From the IMG/VR virus record IMGVR_UViG_3300030109_002855, positions 1 through 29,229 of that record: 29,229 nt of DNA. The stretch is one strand, 5' to 3'. Below are positions 7,474 to 15,851 of this stretch, piece after piece (position 1 is the first letter of the stretch; every line of letters begins with the position of its first letter). The DNA is from a virus. The notes under the pieces were generated by a model. It ran no database searches, was not told where the DNA came from, and saw only the letters and a list, made by a program, of their open reading frames with translations. Made by a program: the position numbers and the translations under genes.

Positions 7474-10227
7474 TCACCTAAAGTTACCTTTCAAATAATA
7501 TACTGCCTCTTCAGATATACCATGCTTCTTAGCAATGTTCGACATTGAATCTAATTCAGTAACAATGGATTCTATATCATTAGCAGTCAATTCTATCTTG
7601 TGCATATCATGTACATTATTGATGGCACTATTAACATGATAGAAATTATCTAGTTTAGATATACCATAATACACAGGCTTATTCAGCATTTTTCTAATAG
7701 AGTCATGTGATTCTAATAAATTAACTTCAATATTACTTTTGATAAGTAATCCCTTAGTTGTTAAATTATCATAACTTTGTAAAAATGAAGACACTAAGTT
7801 TTTACTTGCAGATGTACCTTCTTCAGTTTTACCATATCCTGATGAAGCCAATCCTGAATCTTTTGCTCTAGGATTCAACAAAGCATCTCCCTGATAATCA
7901 CCTCTTCTTTTTCTAATATGTTTAACTAATACCGCCAAAGGATATAATTTATCGTTGTTATATTCTTTTGCTAATTCCTCAACAGGAGTACCATTAAACT
8001 CTACATCTATATTCAAATTATTTTTTTCCTTTATTTCTTGAAGTGCTGCACCAAACTCAATATCTATGTCTTTGGTATGTTGTGTTTCAAAAATTAAATC
8101 TAATTGTTTAGCGGCAAGTTCCATTTTAGATTTTATTCCTGATAATCTTGAGCCGGGTGCAACATTTCCAATCTCTTCTAATAATTCAGTTAATCTTGTC
8201 AATGCCTTAACTGATAATGTTGCAGTACCCATTTCAGCATAACGCGCTAATAATGTTGTGAATGCAGTAGGTTCTTTTCCTTCCTGAGACATGAAAAAGT
8301 CCATCACCTTATTAGTTACATATTCAGGCTCATCATCGAAAGGCATATTTTCACTAAGTAATGGTCTAATTACATAATCTATTAATCCATCAACATAGTC
8401 ATCATACTCATTTTCAATTTCAGTCAAAACTTCCTTTAACTTAGTCCCTTTCCTTCCAGTAAATAAAGAAGAATATGTTTGTTCCTTTGCTCTTGATGTA
8501 TCATCTTTACCAGTTCTACCTGCACTTGTTCTTGCGCCAGTAGGCATAGCAGCCTTTTCTGATGCAGTTCCTAAGTTTAGAATATCATACATTATATCAA
8601 AATGTTCTAATAATTTTTTATTTAGACCTTCTTTATTTTCTAAATTAAACTCATCAACTAATTTGTTTGTTAATGGGAGATAATAGAAGTCCTTTACTTT
8701 ATCTTCCGTAGCAAACTCTTCTAAATCATCTATGTAATTTTCCAATTTATTAAAATCAGAATCATTTAGTTCTACATCTATTTTAGTAGCATACTTTTTT
8801 GCTCTACGCTTTAATGATTGAATATCTTTCTTGAACGCAGCGACTCTTCCAAAAGCACCTTGTTCCCAAACATATTGAAATAGTGGGTCAACTTCCTTTA
8901 GAGTTTTGAAAGATTCTATATCTTGGAATAATGCGGTTTCAGTTTTATTACCAAACGCTTCTCTAGTTGCTAAATCTGTTTGAGTTTTTGTAGATTGTTC
9001 TGCAAACTCAGGTTCTATCCTAACATCCATTGAATCATAATCACTCGCAGCAGAAGTAGCAGTATCTAATTCAATACTTTGAAACGCCTCTTGGTCTTTC
9101 AAATACCCTTCTAAAAAGTCCCCTAACAATAATATCGCCTGAATACTTCTATCATCTTTTTCAATACGCTGCTTAGGTACTTTAACAATATAATTATCTT
9201 CATTAGTTAAACGATTATCCTTGAGTTGTGCGATTCGTTGAAGAATGCTAGGCATATTCTCCTCAGACACTCTTTCACTAGAAAGATATTTTTCATATGC
9301 TTCTATAAACTCATCTTGAGAAGAAATATATTTTTCAAAATCAGAATGTTTCTTTTCCCAATAATCATATATCTTATCTCTTCTATCTAATGACTTTAAA
9401 GATAGAGAACCAACTAATAAATCAACACTTACTTTCCTAATATCCTCTTGCCCTGAAACATTAATAGATTTCAATTTCCTAAGAATTGTTGATAATCGTG
9501 TTTTCAAATGTGAATAATTATTAGTCAAATCTTCTAGTTGTGAAATATGAGCGTTTAACTTTACAGGGTCGCTCAAATAATTATCTCTTCCTTCATCAGA
9601 TAAAGATATTTTATTAATTGGAGTTTTAATTCCTTTGATTGCAGTTTTAACTGTGACACTTTTACCATCAAAGAGTAGGTTTCTTAAAATAGGTCTTAGG
9701 GTATCTTTAATGATTGTATCTGTCGAGGCAATATCCCCAAAGGCAACCTTAAGTCCTTCTGATGAGGTTCTAGCATAATCATAGAATAAATCTAACACTT
9801 TTCTTTTGGTTGATTCAGGAAATTTTGCAAACCCTTTGTATTTACTTATCTCATCTCTTACTGCATTTTTATACGATGTTGGTGTAAACTCTCCTGTTTC
9901 TTTATCTGCTGTACTTCCAAAAAATTTAGGATTAATTTTAATATCTTGTGTTCTGCCTATTTTACCCGCCATACCAGTTTCAGGATTATCTTGTTTTTCT
10001 GCTAATAAAATTGCGTATGCTACATCATTAGGAGGTGTAGTTTCTCTTACATGTTGTATAAATTCCCTTCTTATAGGTTTAATATCAACATCTTCTTGTT
10101 CAGAACCACCTGTAACATAAGGCATTAATATTGAGTTTAATGAAATAGTTTTACCTCTTATTATCGCATCCATAACTTTATCAAAGAAATCTATATCTTC
10201 TAACCAAGTATCAAACTGCTCACTCAT
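7474..10227 (-). CDS. very large helical structural-module protein (917 aa)
   Basis: Unrecognised. It is long, highly charged and apparently mostly alpha-helical, with many short Lys/Glu-rich helices, no cysteine clusters, no signal peptide and no membrane segment. Residues 3-22 (EQFDTWLEDIDFFDKVMDAI) form an amphipathic helix that contains a tryptophan but does not match the tag consensus. The ATG at 10227 is chosen over GTG at 10242 because GAGGTG lies seven to eight bases upstream; it overlaps the preceding gene by eight bases. Size and position beside another large helical protein suggest a head-internal, ejection or tape-measure-type protein. A tape measure would normally show hydrophobic segments, which are absent. 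Confidence 0.8.
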   Translation of the reverse strand: MSEQFDTWLEDIDFFDKVMDAIIRGKTISLNSILMPYVTGGSEQEDVDIKPIRREFIQHVRETTPPNDVAYAILLAEKQDNPETGMAGKIGRTQDIKINPKFFGSTADKETGEFTPTSYKNAVRDEISKYKGFAKFPESTKRKVLDLFYDYARTSSEGLKVAFGDIASTDTIIKDTLRPILRNLLFDGKSVTVKTAIKGIKTPINKISLSDEGRDNYLSDPVKLNAHISQLEDLTNNYSHLKTRLSTILRKLKSINVSGQEDIRKVSVDLLVGSLSLKSLDRRDKIYDYWEKKHSDFEKYISSQDEFIEAYEKYLSSERVSEENMPSILQRIAQLKDNRLTNEDNYIVKVPKQRIEKDDRSIQAILLLGDFLEGYLKDQEAFQSIELDTATSAASDYDSMDVRIEPEFAEQSTKTQTDLATREAFGNKTETALFQDIESFKTLKEVDPLFQYVWEQGAFGRVAAFKKDIQSLKRRAKKYATKIDVELNDSDFNKLENYIDDLEEFATEDKVKDFYYLPLTNKLVDEFNLENKEGLNKKLLEHFDIMYDILNLGTASEKAAMPTGARTSAGRTGKDDTSRAKEQTYSSLFTGRKGTKLKEVLTEIENEYDDYVDGLIDYVIRPLLSENMPFDDEPEYVTNKVMDFFMSQEGKEPTAFTTLLARYAEMGTATLSVKALTRLTELLEEIGNVAPGSRLSGIKSKMELAAKQLDLIFETQHTKDIDIEFGAALQEIKEKNNLNIDVEFNGTPVEELAKEYNNDKLYPLAVLVKHIRKRRGDYQGDALLNPRAKDSGLASSGYGKTEEGTSASKNLVSSFLQSYDNLTTKGLLIKSNIEVNLLESHDSIRKMLNKPVYYGISKLDNFYHVNSAINNVHDMHKIELTANDIESIVTELDSMSNIAKKHGISEEAVYYLKGNFR

Positions 10228-11830
10228 CCGATTCCACCTCACTACTTTCTACTTTCTTGGTTGCTATTTTTAAATTTTCTAATACCTTTATAGGTTCAGT
10301 AACACCTTTAATATTTATTCGATAATTATCTTCTACAACTCTTTTCATAGACTCATAAATCATTTTTCGCAGACCTTGGCGTATCTTACTATACATGCCG
10401 TTATTAATTAGTTCTTTTAACATTAACTCATATTTTTCTTCTCTAGTTTCACTATCTTTTGCCTTTCTAAACTTACTATAATGATTACCAAACCCTTTAT
10501 TACTATCTACAATATCTAATTCTAAACCTATATCATATAACATAGGAATTAAATCTTTAAACATTCTAAATCTTTTATCATGCTGACCAAGTTCCTTTTT
10601 ATCTCTTTCTTGTATTTCAAAAAGAGTCTGTTTTATATCAATATCTTCTTCGGTAAATAATTTAGATAAATGTTTTAAATCATTTACAGATGACAATACA
10701 TAAACACCACCTCTTAATTCCATAGCAGAAAAAGCCTGTTCTCTTTCATCATAAGCAGTTAACCAATCTTCAAAATCTTGAGCATCTTCAAATCCATATT
10801 CATCATACGTTTCGTTATCTTCTTCACTTGATAAATTATTATAATCTTGAGCAGGTATTTTATTCAAAGTTACACTTGCAGATAACCTCCTTACATACTC
10901 TTCAAATTGTTTCTTTAAATCTACATCTTTAGCAATAGATTCTAGGAACTTATTATCTTGATATACCTTTTTATTTTTAATATTCTCTTTAGTGGTACTT
11001 ATTATGTTACTCATTATTTTTCTTAATCCTTCGGGAGCGTCACTACCTCTCAACCCTTTCAAAGCCTGTTTAGTAGCAATTGATAGTTTGGTTTTTTTTC
11101 TTTGAAAACCTCTAGATTCTAGATTACCCGAAGAATCAATAGGTAAGTCTTTAGTTTCTATAATGTAAATTAGAGTAGGAAATAACTCATTATAATTATC
11201 CCCAAGTAATTCTGTACTACCAAACATCTCTCTTTTATTTCTTTTTGGTATATTACTACTAGTAACAACTTTTCTCAAATATGCAATCATTTTTTGAGAG
11301 TTAGGTCTAGCACTTATTGTATATGTATCGGGTGCAGGTTTGTCAATTTTGTATGTATTTTTCAGCATTTCATATGCTTGAGTTTGTTTTGCTTCATCAA
11401 AATTTTTGATTGCATCAAACAATTTTGTTTTATTATCTCTTACATCCTTTACTCTATCTGCTTTTGTCTGAGGAGTTTTAGCAGATTCAGTCCAATCTGA
11501 TAAAGATTCTATGTCTCCTGATTTGAACTTCTCTAATATAGACGGGAATTGACTTCCTTTACTGCCACTAACTTGTTGACCTGTTTTGATATTCTTTATT
11601 GCCTCCAGTATTTTCTTAGCCCTATCATCTACTCCATCAATGGCTCTAATCTCAGCAAATGATTCAGGATTATCTAAAAAATATTGTATTGCTTTTCTTC
11701 TACCTGCAACATTTGCCGCAACAGTCTCCGAAATCAATTTATCCATTTGTTTATCAGTATAGAGATTGACTAAAATTCTCCTATAATCATCAGCAGTCTT
11801 TCTCGGAAGGGCTTTCAATAAATTAGTCAT
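10220..11830 (-). CDS. large helical structural-module protein (536 aa)
   Basis: Unrecognised. It is mostly charged helices. Near the N-terminus IDGVDDRAKKILEAIKNIK (about 64-82) resembles a helix-hairpin-helix DNA-contact motif. An acidic segment around 340-375 (SSEEDNETYDEYGFEDAQDF) is notable, and the C-terminus is serine/glutamate-rich. The ATG at 11830 has GGAG upstream. It overlaps the 917-aa gene by eight bases, so the two are probably co-translated and may act together. It has no clear tag, though it begins MTNLLKAL. Confidence 0.8.
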   Translation of the reverse strand: MTNLLKALPRKTADDYRRILVNLYTDKQMDKLISETVAANVAGRRKAIQYFLDNPESFAEIRAIDGVDDRAKKILEAIKNIKTGQQVSGSKGSQFPSILEKFKSGDIESLSDWTESAKTPQTKADRVKDVRDNKTKLFDAIKNFDEAKQTQAYEMLKNTYKIDKPAPDTYTISARPNSQKMIAYLRKVVTSSNIPKRNKREMFGSTELLGDNYNELFPTLIYIIETKDLPIDSSGNLESRGFQRKKTKLSIATKQALKGLRGSDAPEGLRKIMSNIISTTKENIKNKKVYQDNKFLESIAKDVDLKKQFEEYVRRLSASVTLNKIPAQDYNNLSSEEDNETYDEYGFEDAQDFEDWLTAYDEREQAFSAMELRGGVYVLSSVNDLKHLSKLFTEEDIDIKQTLFEIQERDKKELGQHDKRFRMFKDLIPMLYDIGLELDIVDSNKGFGNHYSKFRKAKDSETREEKYELMLKELINNGMYSKIRQGLRKMIYESMKRVVEDNYRINIKGVTEPIKVLENLKIATKKVESSEVESDE

Positions 11831-11845
11831 TGTAGCATCTCCTTC

Positions 11846-11917
11846 TTAATAATTATTTAATATGCTTTGCACTTGTTTTGATTGTGAATTCTGTTTTAAT
11901 ATTCTTTTCCAACTCAT
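11846..11917 (-). CDS. 23-residue microprotein consisting mostly of the tag
   Basis: Reads MSWKRILKQ followed by a Gln/Ser-rich tail ending ILNNY, then TAA. Its ATG overlaps the TGA of the upstream 96-aa gene in the usual ATGA arrangement, and the following gene has its own GGAG site just after the stop, so it is embedded in the operon like a real cistron. It is too short to have an enzymatic fold; about a third of it is the tag. It may be a capsid-binding peptide or a regulator of tag docking, or the eroded remnant of a longer tagged gene. Confidence 0.6.
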   Translation of the reverse strand: MSWKRILKQNSQSKQVQSILNNY

Positions 11918-12204
11918 TTCAATTGCCCCGCTAACCTATTTAATAGTCCAACAATACTACGAATCAAAAATTCGTCATGTCTTGGAAGTTTACCTCTATT
12001 TTCTTCCAACACCTGAACATACTCTTCTATGTATTTTGCAAATAATTCATACTGTGAGTCAATAAGAACTTGAGGGTATTCATAAGAATCCCCAGCGTGT
12101 TCTTTAACACTTTTTTCAAAATTAGTAATTATATTATTTGCTTCTGTATAATATTGCATCATATCTGGCCTACTACCACTCTTTAGTGTGTCTTGCCAAC
12201 TCAT
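11914..12204 (-). CDS. small tagged helical protein (96 aa)
   Basis: Starts MSWQDTLKS, a near-ideal example of the tag, then a helical acidic domain with aromatic residues (YYTEANNIITNFEKSV, YELFAKYIEEYVQVLEENR) ending in LLNRLAGQLK. No metal motif or membrane segment. Its ATG overlaps the TGA of the zinc-HTH gene. The function is unknown; a small head-associated protein is likely from context. Confidence 0.8.
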   Translation of the reverse strand: MSWQDTLKSGSRPDMMQYYTEANNIITNFEKSVKEHAGDSYEYPQVLIDSQYELFAKYIEEYVQVLEENRGKLPRHDEFLIRSIVGLLNRLAGQLK

Positions 12205-12857
12205 TGTAACTTCTCCTCCATTTTATTTCTAACATCTAACCAAACATCAGGATGGTTTTGTGCTAATACTTCTTGCACTATTTGCATTTGTGCAACTATA
12301 ATTGTATCTTGCCTCTTATGCACAAGTTTACCTTTGAACTCCATAACATATTTTAGACTCTCTCTAATTTCTCTAGCGAGTTTGGTTAAACTATCAATAG
12401 ATTTTGGGTCTGTACTTCCTTCATCAAATAATGATTCTATCATAGTATCTAATCTACCAATGTTTCTTTCTAATGTTTCTATCTCATCTATTTCCTTCAC
12501 AGCAATTATATTTGCTGCGGATTGTTGAACTAAGGGCTGTAAATGATTTTTTACATGACGCACTATTTGTTCTTCTGAGCATCCTACAATTTCTGCGGCC
12601 TTAAGTGGAGTCATATTACCGGCATGTAATTGTTCTTCCAATTCTTTTCTAATAGGACTAACACATAACCCACACTTAGGATTAGATGAGTTAACGTATT
12701 CCCCCATATGATTTCTTTGGTGTCTAGAAGTTGTACCACTAGGCCAATCATATTCTCTATCTATAATGTCTGTACTAACATGTAATTCTTCGACTCTATG
12801 TTCAATCTCGTACCTGTCCTCATGATTACATAAGACACAACGCTTTCTAGTTACCAA
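12201..12857 (-). CDS. protein with two copies of a zinc/HTH module; candidate terminase small subunit
   Basis: Residues 1-106 contain two copies of one module with identical spacing: C7-x2-C10-x35-H46-x3-H50 and C62-x2-C65-x35-H101-x3-H105. Between the cysteines and histidines each has a helix-turn-helix-like segment (PLKAAEIVGCSEEQIVRHV in copy two). Residues 130-218 are a long helical, probably oligomerising region. DNA-binding head plus helical body is the layout of small terminases, which recognise pac or cos DNA; a transcription factor is the alternative. It lacks the tag. The start is TTG at 12857 with AGGTG upstream; no in-frame ATG precedes the first cysteine pair. Confidence 0.75.
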   Translation of the reverse strand: MVTRKRCVLCNHEDRYEIEHRVEELHVSTDIIDREYDWPSGTTSRHQRNHMGEYVNSSNPKCGLCVSPIRKELEEQLHAGNMTPLKAAEIVGCSEEQIVRHVKNHLQPLVQQSAANIIAVKEIDEIETLERNIGRLDTMIESLFDEGSTDPKSIDSLTKLAREIRESLKYVMEFKGKLVHKRQDTIIVAQMQIVQEVLAQNHPDVWLDVRNKMEEKLQ

Positions 12858-12865
12858 GTGAACAC

Positions 12866-12979
12866 CTATCTATTTTCTCTCAATTCTTTGAAATCTTCTG
12901 CGTCAATGTCTCCATCGTCATCAACATCTAGTTCCTTTTGTTTTCCTTTTAATTTTAGTATCTCTTGCCACTTAGTCAT
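12866..12979 (-). CDS. 37-residue tagged protein with an EF-hand calcium loop
   Basis: Begins MTKWQEILK, the tag with one extra residue, then a short lysine linker, then DVDDDGDIDAED, which matches the canonical EF-hand loop with ligands at loop positions 1, 3, 5, 9 and 12, Gly at 6 and Ile at 8. It ends FKELRENR. The protein is little more than tag plus calcium loop. Its ATG overlaps the stop of the 58-aa gene, and its stop runs into the AGGTG of the zinc-HTH gene, so it sits tightly in the operon. Single EF-hand loops usually pair, so dimerisation or docking on a partner is likely. Confidence 0.75.
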   Translation of the reverse strand: MTKWQEILKLKGKQKELDVDDDGDIDAEDFKELRENR

Positions 12980-13148
12980 AGTTAAACCTCTCATTCAAAT
13001 ATTCTTTTCTTGCGGAACACCCACAATCTACACCTGTTTTTTCTGAAACATAATCAACGGCTTTTTTGATTCCTGTTTTTGTTGTGATTCTTTCAACGGT
13101 ATCACCTAATCCTCTATCTTGCCTTTTAAGATATCTTTTCCAACTCAT
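12972..13148 (-). CDS. small tagged protein of the GLGDT/DCGC phage family (58 aa)
   Basis: Starts MSWKRYLKR (tag), followed by GLGDTVERITTKTGIKKAV, then DCGCSARKEYLNERF. The GLGDT-x-I-T-x-x-T-G-I and CGC-x2-R-x3-LN patterns are ones I recall from small uncharacterised proteins in many marine and Bacteroidetes phages, where the CGC...LN end is strongly conserved. The function is unknown. Unlike what I recall of those relatives, this one carries the local tag, as if the virus had added its own sorting peptide. The ATG is clear and the stop overlaps the next ATG. Confidence 0.75.
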   Translation of the reverse strand: MSWKRYLKRQDRGLGDTVERITTKTGIKKAVDYVSEKTGVDCGCSARKEYLNERFNYD

Positions 13149-13158
13149 TTCTCATCCC

Positions 13159-13695
13159 TCATATTTTATCCAACATCGTATCAAATTCTTTTACATCTTC
13201 AAACTCAAAATCTTCCATCATAAATAAATCATCTAAATAAGTTCTAAAATCTACTAGCCGTTTAGCAATATCTCTCAAAGTTCTTTTCATTGCATCATGG
13301 TCTTCTTGATTCTTTTCAGTTCTAGGAGTTTTTCTAAATTGTTCTTGAATAACCCTAATAGTATCAGCCACATTTTTCATATGTCCTTTTAATTCTTGCA
13401 TTGCTTCTGCTGATAATTTTGCCTTTATCACGGTAGTTTCTTTACTTAGATGTTTTAATGCTTCTTGACTCAACTCATAAAAATGATACAATTTTTTACT
13501 TTCACCTTCAACATGTTCTTTACCACTCATTAAAGTTCCATCAGGATGCTTATGTGTTTCACCAATATACTGCTTTCCATCTTCAAAGAAATGTCTTTCA
13601 CCTTTTCCTTTCTTTACTTCTACAATCATACCATAGGTTTTGCATGGGTCTTCCCCACAACCACAATTTTTCTTAAGTACATTTTCCCAAGTCAT
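13159..13695 (-). CDS. tagged structural-module protein with Cys-rich and DGK/THKHPDG motifs (178 aa)
   Basis: The chosen start is ATG 13695, giving MTWENVLKK (tag). An upstream ATG at 13722 is in frame, but GGTGGT precedes 13695 and this start overlaps the previous TGA as ATGA. Residues about 9-20 are NCGCGEDPCKTYG, possibly a metal site. Then a beta-rich stretch, FFEDGKQYIGETHKHPDGTLMSGKEH, contains the repeated DG-x-G/H turns seen in some phage virion proteins. The second half is helical and charged. The function is not known; a decoration or head-tail protein is possible. Confidence 0.8.
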   Translation of the reverse strand: MTWENVLKKNCGCGEDPCKTYGMIVEVKKGKGERHFFEDGKQYIGETHKHPDGTLMSGKEHVEGESKKLYHFYELSQEALKHLSKETTVIKAKLSAEAMQELKGHMKNVADTIRVIQEQFRKTPRTEKNQEDHDAMKRTLRDIAKRLVDFRTYLDDLFMMEDFEFEDVKEFDTMLDKI

Positions 13696-14783
13696 ACTAC
13701 CACCTTCATTATAGTTCTCCAATCTTTAACTTCTCTATCACTACTTGTTAATTTTTCATCTTCTTCAGGTTCTTCTTTAACAGGAGGTTTCCAACCTGCA
13801 AGTTTAGCCATATGATTAACTTGTCTTCTAGAAATATAAATATAGAAATCTTCAACAAAACCCGGAGTACCTTTAGCATTCAACAAGGTTTTAACTTTCT
13901 CACTTTCAGTATTATTTTGTACATTTATTGGTGTACCCATTAAACGGGTTCTAGCCCTAGTAGTAGCAAAGTTTCCTGCCTTTGTGGTAAACTCATCATC
14001 CCTAACCATAACTTTCATCATTTGTCTAATTTCTGAAATACCCTCATATGCAAACTTTGCTGCACCTGCCTGTTCTATTTTTACAGGAGCATCTTCTTCA
14101 ATATGATGTACTACATTTTTTATTGCTTTAGCACCTGCGGTTACAACAGCAACTAACCCCGGCTTATTAAATGGTGAAAGGCTGCCATCACCATAAATTG
14201 CTTGCCACATTGGTGGTGTAGCCTCACCCTTACTTGTATCCCACCAAGAATCATCTGCTGCTCTAACACTTTCTACTTTGTTTTTATAGTCGGTTCTATA
14301 TTCAATATAATCATCAGTTCTATAATGACCATATATTGTTTTCTTTACTGGTTTTTTAGTTCTAGGTCTAATACCTACAATACCCTCGAATGCAATATTT
14401 CTAGGATTCAAATCACTATCAGTTGCACCATGCTTCATTAGTACACCTATTATCGCTTCAAACTCTTTAGATTCCTGTGGGCTGAAAGTAGGTTGTTTCG
14501 CCATCCTTTCTAAAAGTTCTATCTCTTTAGCCAAACCCGGTGTTTCTTTCGGGCCGGAATTACCCATTATTCTACCATCAATACCATGTTGCATTAGAAT
14601 ATCATAAAGAGTTCCCTTGAATCTAGTTACTCCCATACTTGCTGCTGAAACTCCTTTAGCGGCAGTTTTCCAATCATTAAATAATTTAGAAAACTCTTCG
14701 CCTGAATACTCTACGCGAGATTTACCATTACCCATTGAAATAACAGGTTCAACTTTCTTTAGTGGTTTTTTTCTTTTTGCCAC
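13692..14783 (-). CDS. structural-module protein with C-terminal tag-like motif (363 aa)
   Basis: Unrecognised. The N-terminus is basic (MAKRKKPLKKVEP). The middle mixes helices with a tyrosine-rich strand region (YGHYRTDDYIEYRTDYKN) and an alanine/valine segment (about 200-225). The C-terminal tail is acidic. The last ten residues, DWRTIMKVVV, match W-x3-M-K (W355 to K360), the motif carried at the N-terminus by its downstream neighbour. The start is GTG at 14783 with a strong GGAGG seven bases upstream. Its size would suit a capsid protein, but no HK97-fold signature can be read by eye. Confidence 0.75.
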   Translation of the reverse strand: MAKRKKPLKKVEPVISMGNGKSRVEYSGEEFSKLFNDWKTAAKGVSAASMGVTRFKGTLYDILMQHGIDGRIMGNSGPKETPGLAKEIELLERMAKQPTFSPQESKEFEAIIGVLMKHGATDSDLNPRNIAFEGIVGIRPRTKKPVKKTIYGHYRTDDYIEYRTDYKNKVESVRAADDSWWDTSKGEATPPMWQAIYGDGSLSPFNKPGLVAVVTAGAKAIKNVVHHIEEDAPVKIEQAGAAKFAYEGISEIRQMMKVMVRDDEFTTKAGNFATTRARTRLMGTPINVQNNTESEKVKTLLNAKGTPGFVEDFYIYISRRQVNHMAKLAGWKPPVKEEPEEDEKLTSSDREVKDWRTIMKVVV

Positions 14784-14958
14784 GCTTTAACCTCCTATTA
14801 ACAGTTTTATTATTAAAAAGAGGACTTGTAGCAGCAGAAGTAGTAGAAACTGTACCTGACATCTTTAATTCTTTTATTTCTTTTTCTAAGTTATCTAAAA
14901 AAACATTTGCATCTTGTTCTTTCTTAATAGAATCGAACCAATAAGATAATTCTTTCAA
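14749..14958 (-). CDS. small tagged protein with basic tail (69 aa)
   Basis: Begins MKELSYWFDSIKKEQ, with the tag (W-F-D-S-I-K) shifted inward by six residues. A short acidic helix follows (VFLDNLEKEIKELK), then a Ser/Thr/Ala linker and a polybasic tail (RRLKRGKKKKTTKES). The start is TTG at 14958 preceded by GAGGTGG, the second probable TTG start in this operon. The basic tail overlaps the beginning of the 363-aa gene. DNA or RNA contact by the tail is plausible. Confidence 0.7.
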   Translation of the reverse strand: MKELSYWFDSIKKEQDANVFLDNLEKEIKELKMSGTVSTTSAATSPLFNNKTVNRRLKRGKKKKTTKES

Positions 14959-14959
14959 A

Positions 14960-15103
14960 TTACCACCTCATTATACTAACTAACCATCTCCAAACTGTTT
15001 TGTTTTCATTTTTATCTTTAATTATCATATTGGCGTTGGTTTCTTCATCAAATAAAGAATCCATGATTTTATCATGGTTGTGACATTCTAACATTGAATC
15101 CAA
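14960..15103 (-). CDS. small hypothetical protein (47 aa)
   Basis: The frame is open from TTG at 15103 (GGGAG four bases upstream, overlapping the stop of the 228-aa gene) or from ATG at 15094. It reads through an acidic helix (KIMDSLFDEETN) to a tryptophan-rich end, VWRWLVSIMRW, followed directly by the next gene's ribosome site. The end vaguely resembles the tag but lacks the lysine. It fills the gap between two genes exactly, the main reason for calling it. Confidence 0.5.
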   Translation of the reverse strand: MDSMLECHNHDKIMDSLFDEETNANMIIKDKNENKTVWRWLVSIMRW

Positions 15104-15104
15104 T

Positions 15105-15791
15105 TTACTCCCTCTTAATGGTATCTTTCCAATCTAATGATTTGTATTCTCTCATTTTATCCTGCCAAGTTTCTACATCTTCTATAACAAACTTGTCTGA
15201 TACGTCTTTTAGGGGTTCAGGGTCTTTAGCAGTTAAATCCTCTAATCCACCCATATCTTTTATTTGCTCAACAATTAACATATCGTATGCTCTAATGAAG
15301 GTATGTCCTACATAATTCTTAAACTCAGATGATTCTGACAGTTGTTTTAAAGCATGGCTAATAAGTCGCTTTAAGTCAAGTTGCTCAGTATTAGATAGTT
15401 CCCCTTCCATAACTTTTTGTAATATTTTTTCTCTTATCTTACCATCCATTTCTGCTGTTGCTGCATCAAATAGACCTATTTCTTCTAATTGTTTTATTGT
15501 TTCTTCACTTAAATCCTTAGTTGATGTGTCTAAAGACATAGGTTCTTCATTTTCATCTAATTCTTCCATCTGCTCTTTAGCACCTTGTAAAGAAAGGGTT
15601 AATGGTTCTCCTAGTATTGGTACAACGAATGAAACTAAGGTTTCTTCTGTTAGTTTACCAACAGCAAATTTATTAAAATCTTCTAACGCTAAACCCGATA
15701 AATCCAAAGCAGTTTCTTCTACAAATCCACCTAATCTATTGAATATAGGTAAGAAGCCAGTAGAAGATAATACAGTACGATAATCAACCAT
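15105..15791 (-). CDS. helical structural-module protein with C-terminal tag-like motif (228 aa)
   Basis: Unrecognised. With ATG 15791 (GTGGTG just upstream; ATG-less GTG/TTG starts up to 15818 are possible) it begins MVDYRTVLSSTGF. It is acidic and helical, with a LDENEEPM acidic loop and a leucine-rich central helix bundle. The extreme C-terminus SLDWKDTIKRE contains W221-x3-I-K226, matching the tag, and twelve residues earlier TWQDKMRE is a weaker second copy. Possible head-associated or scaffold-like protein. Confidence 0.75.
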   Translation of the reverse strand: MVDYRTVLSSTGFLPIFNRLGGFVEETALDLSGLALEDFNKFAVGKLTEETLVSFVVPILGEPLTLSLQGAKEQMEELDENEEPMSLDTSTKDLSEETIKQLEEIGLFDAATAEMDGKIREKILQKVMEGELSNTEQLDLKRLISHALKQLSESSEFKNYVGHTFIRAYDMLIVEQIKDMGGLEDLTAKDPEPLKDVSDKFVIEDVETWQDKMREYKSLDWKDTIKRE

Positions 15792-15851
15792 TACACCACA
15801 ACCCGCTATCACTAGCAAACGGTCAACATTGGCTAAAGGATATAATGCTGT

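Noticed and set aside
9806-10120. 104-codon open frame on the plus strand
   Set aside because: It lies wholly inside the 917-aa gene on the other strand, has no ribosome site, and its composition is that of a shadow frame.
13692-14783. Major capsid protein call for the 363-aa gene
   Set aside because: Only size and position suggest it; no HK97-fold motif is visible and the gene lies far upstream of portal, so I left it unnamed.
14960-15103. VWRWLVSIMRW end of the 47-aa protein as a C-terminal tag
   Set aside because: The lysine is replaced and the spacing W-x3-[L/I/M]-K is not met.
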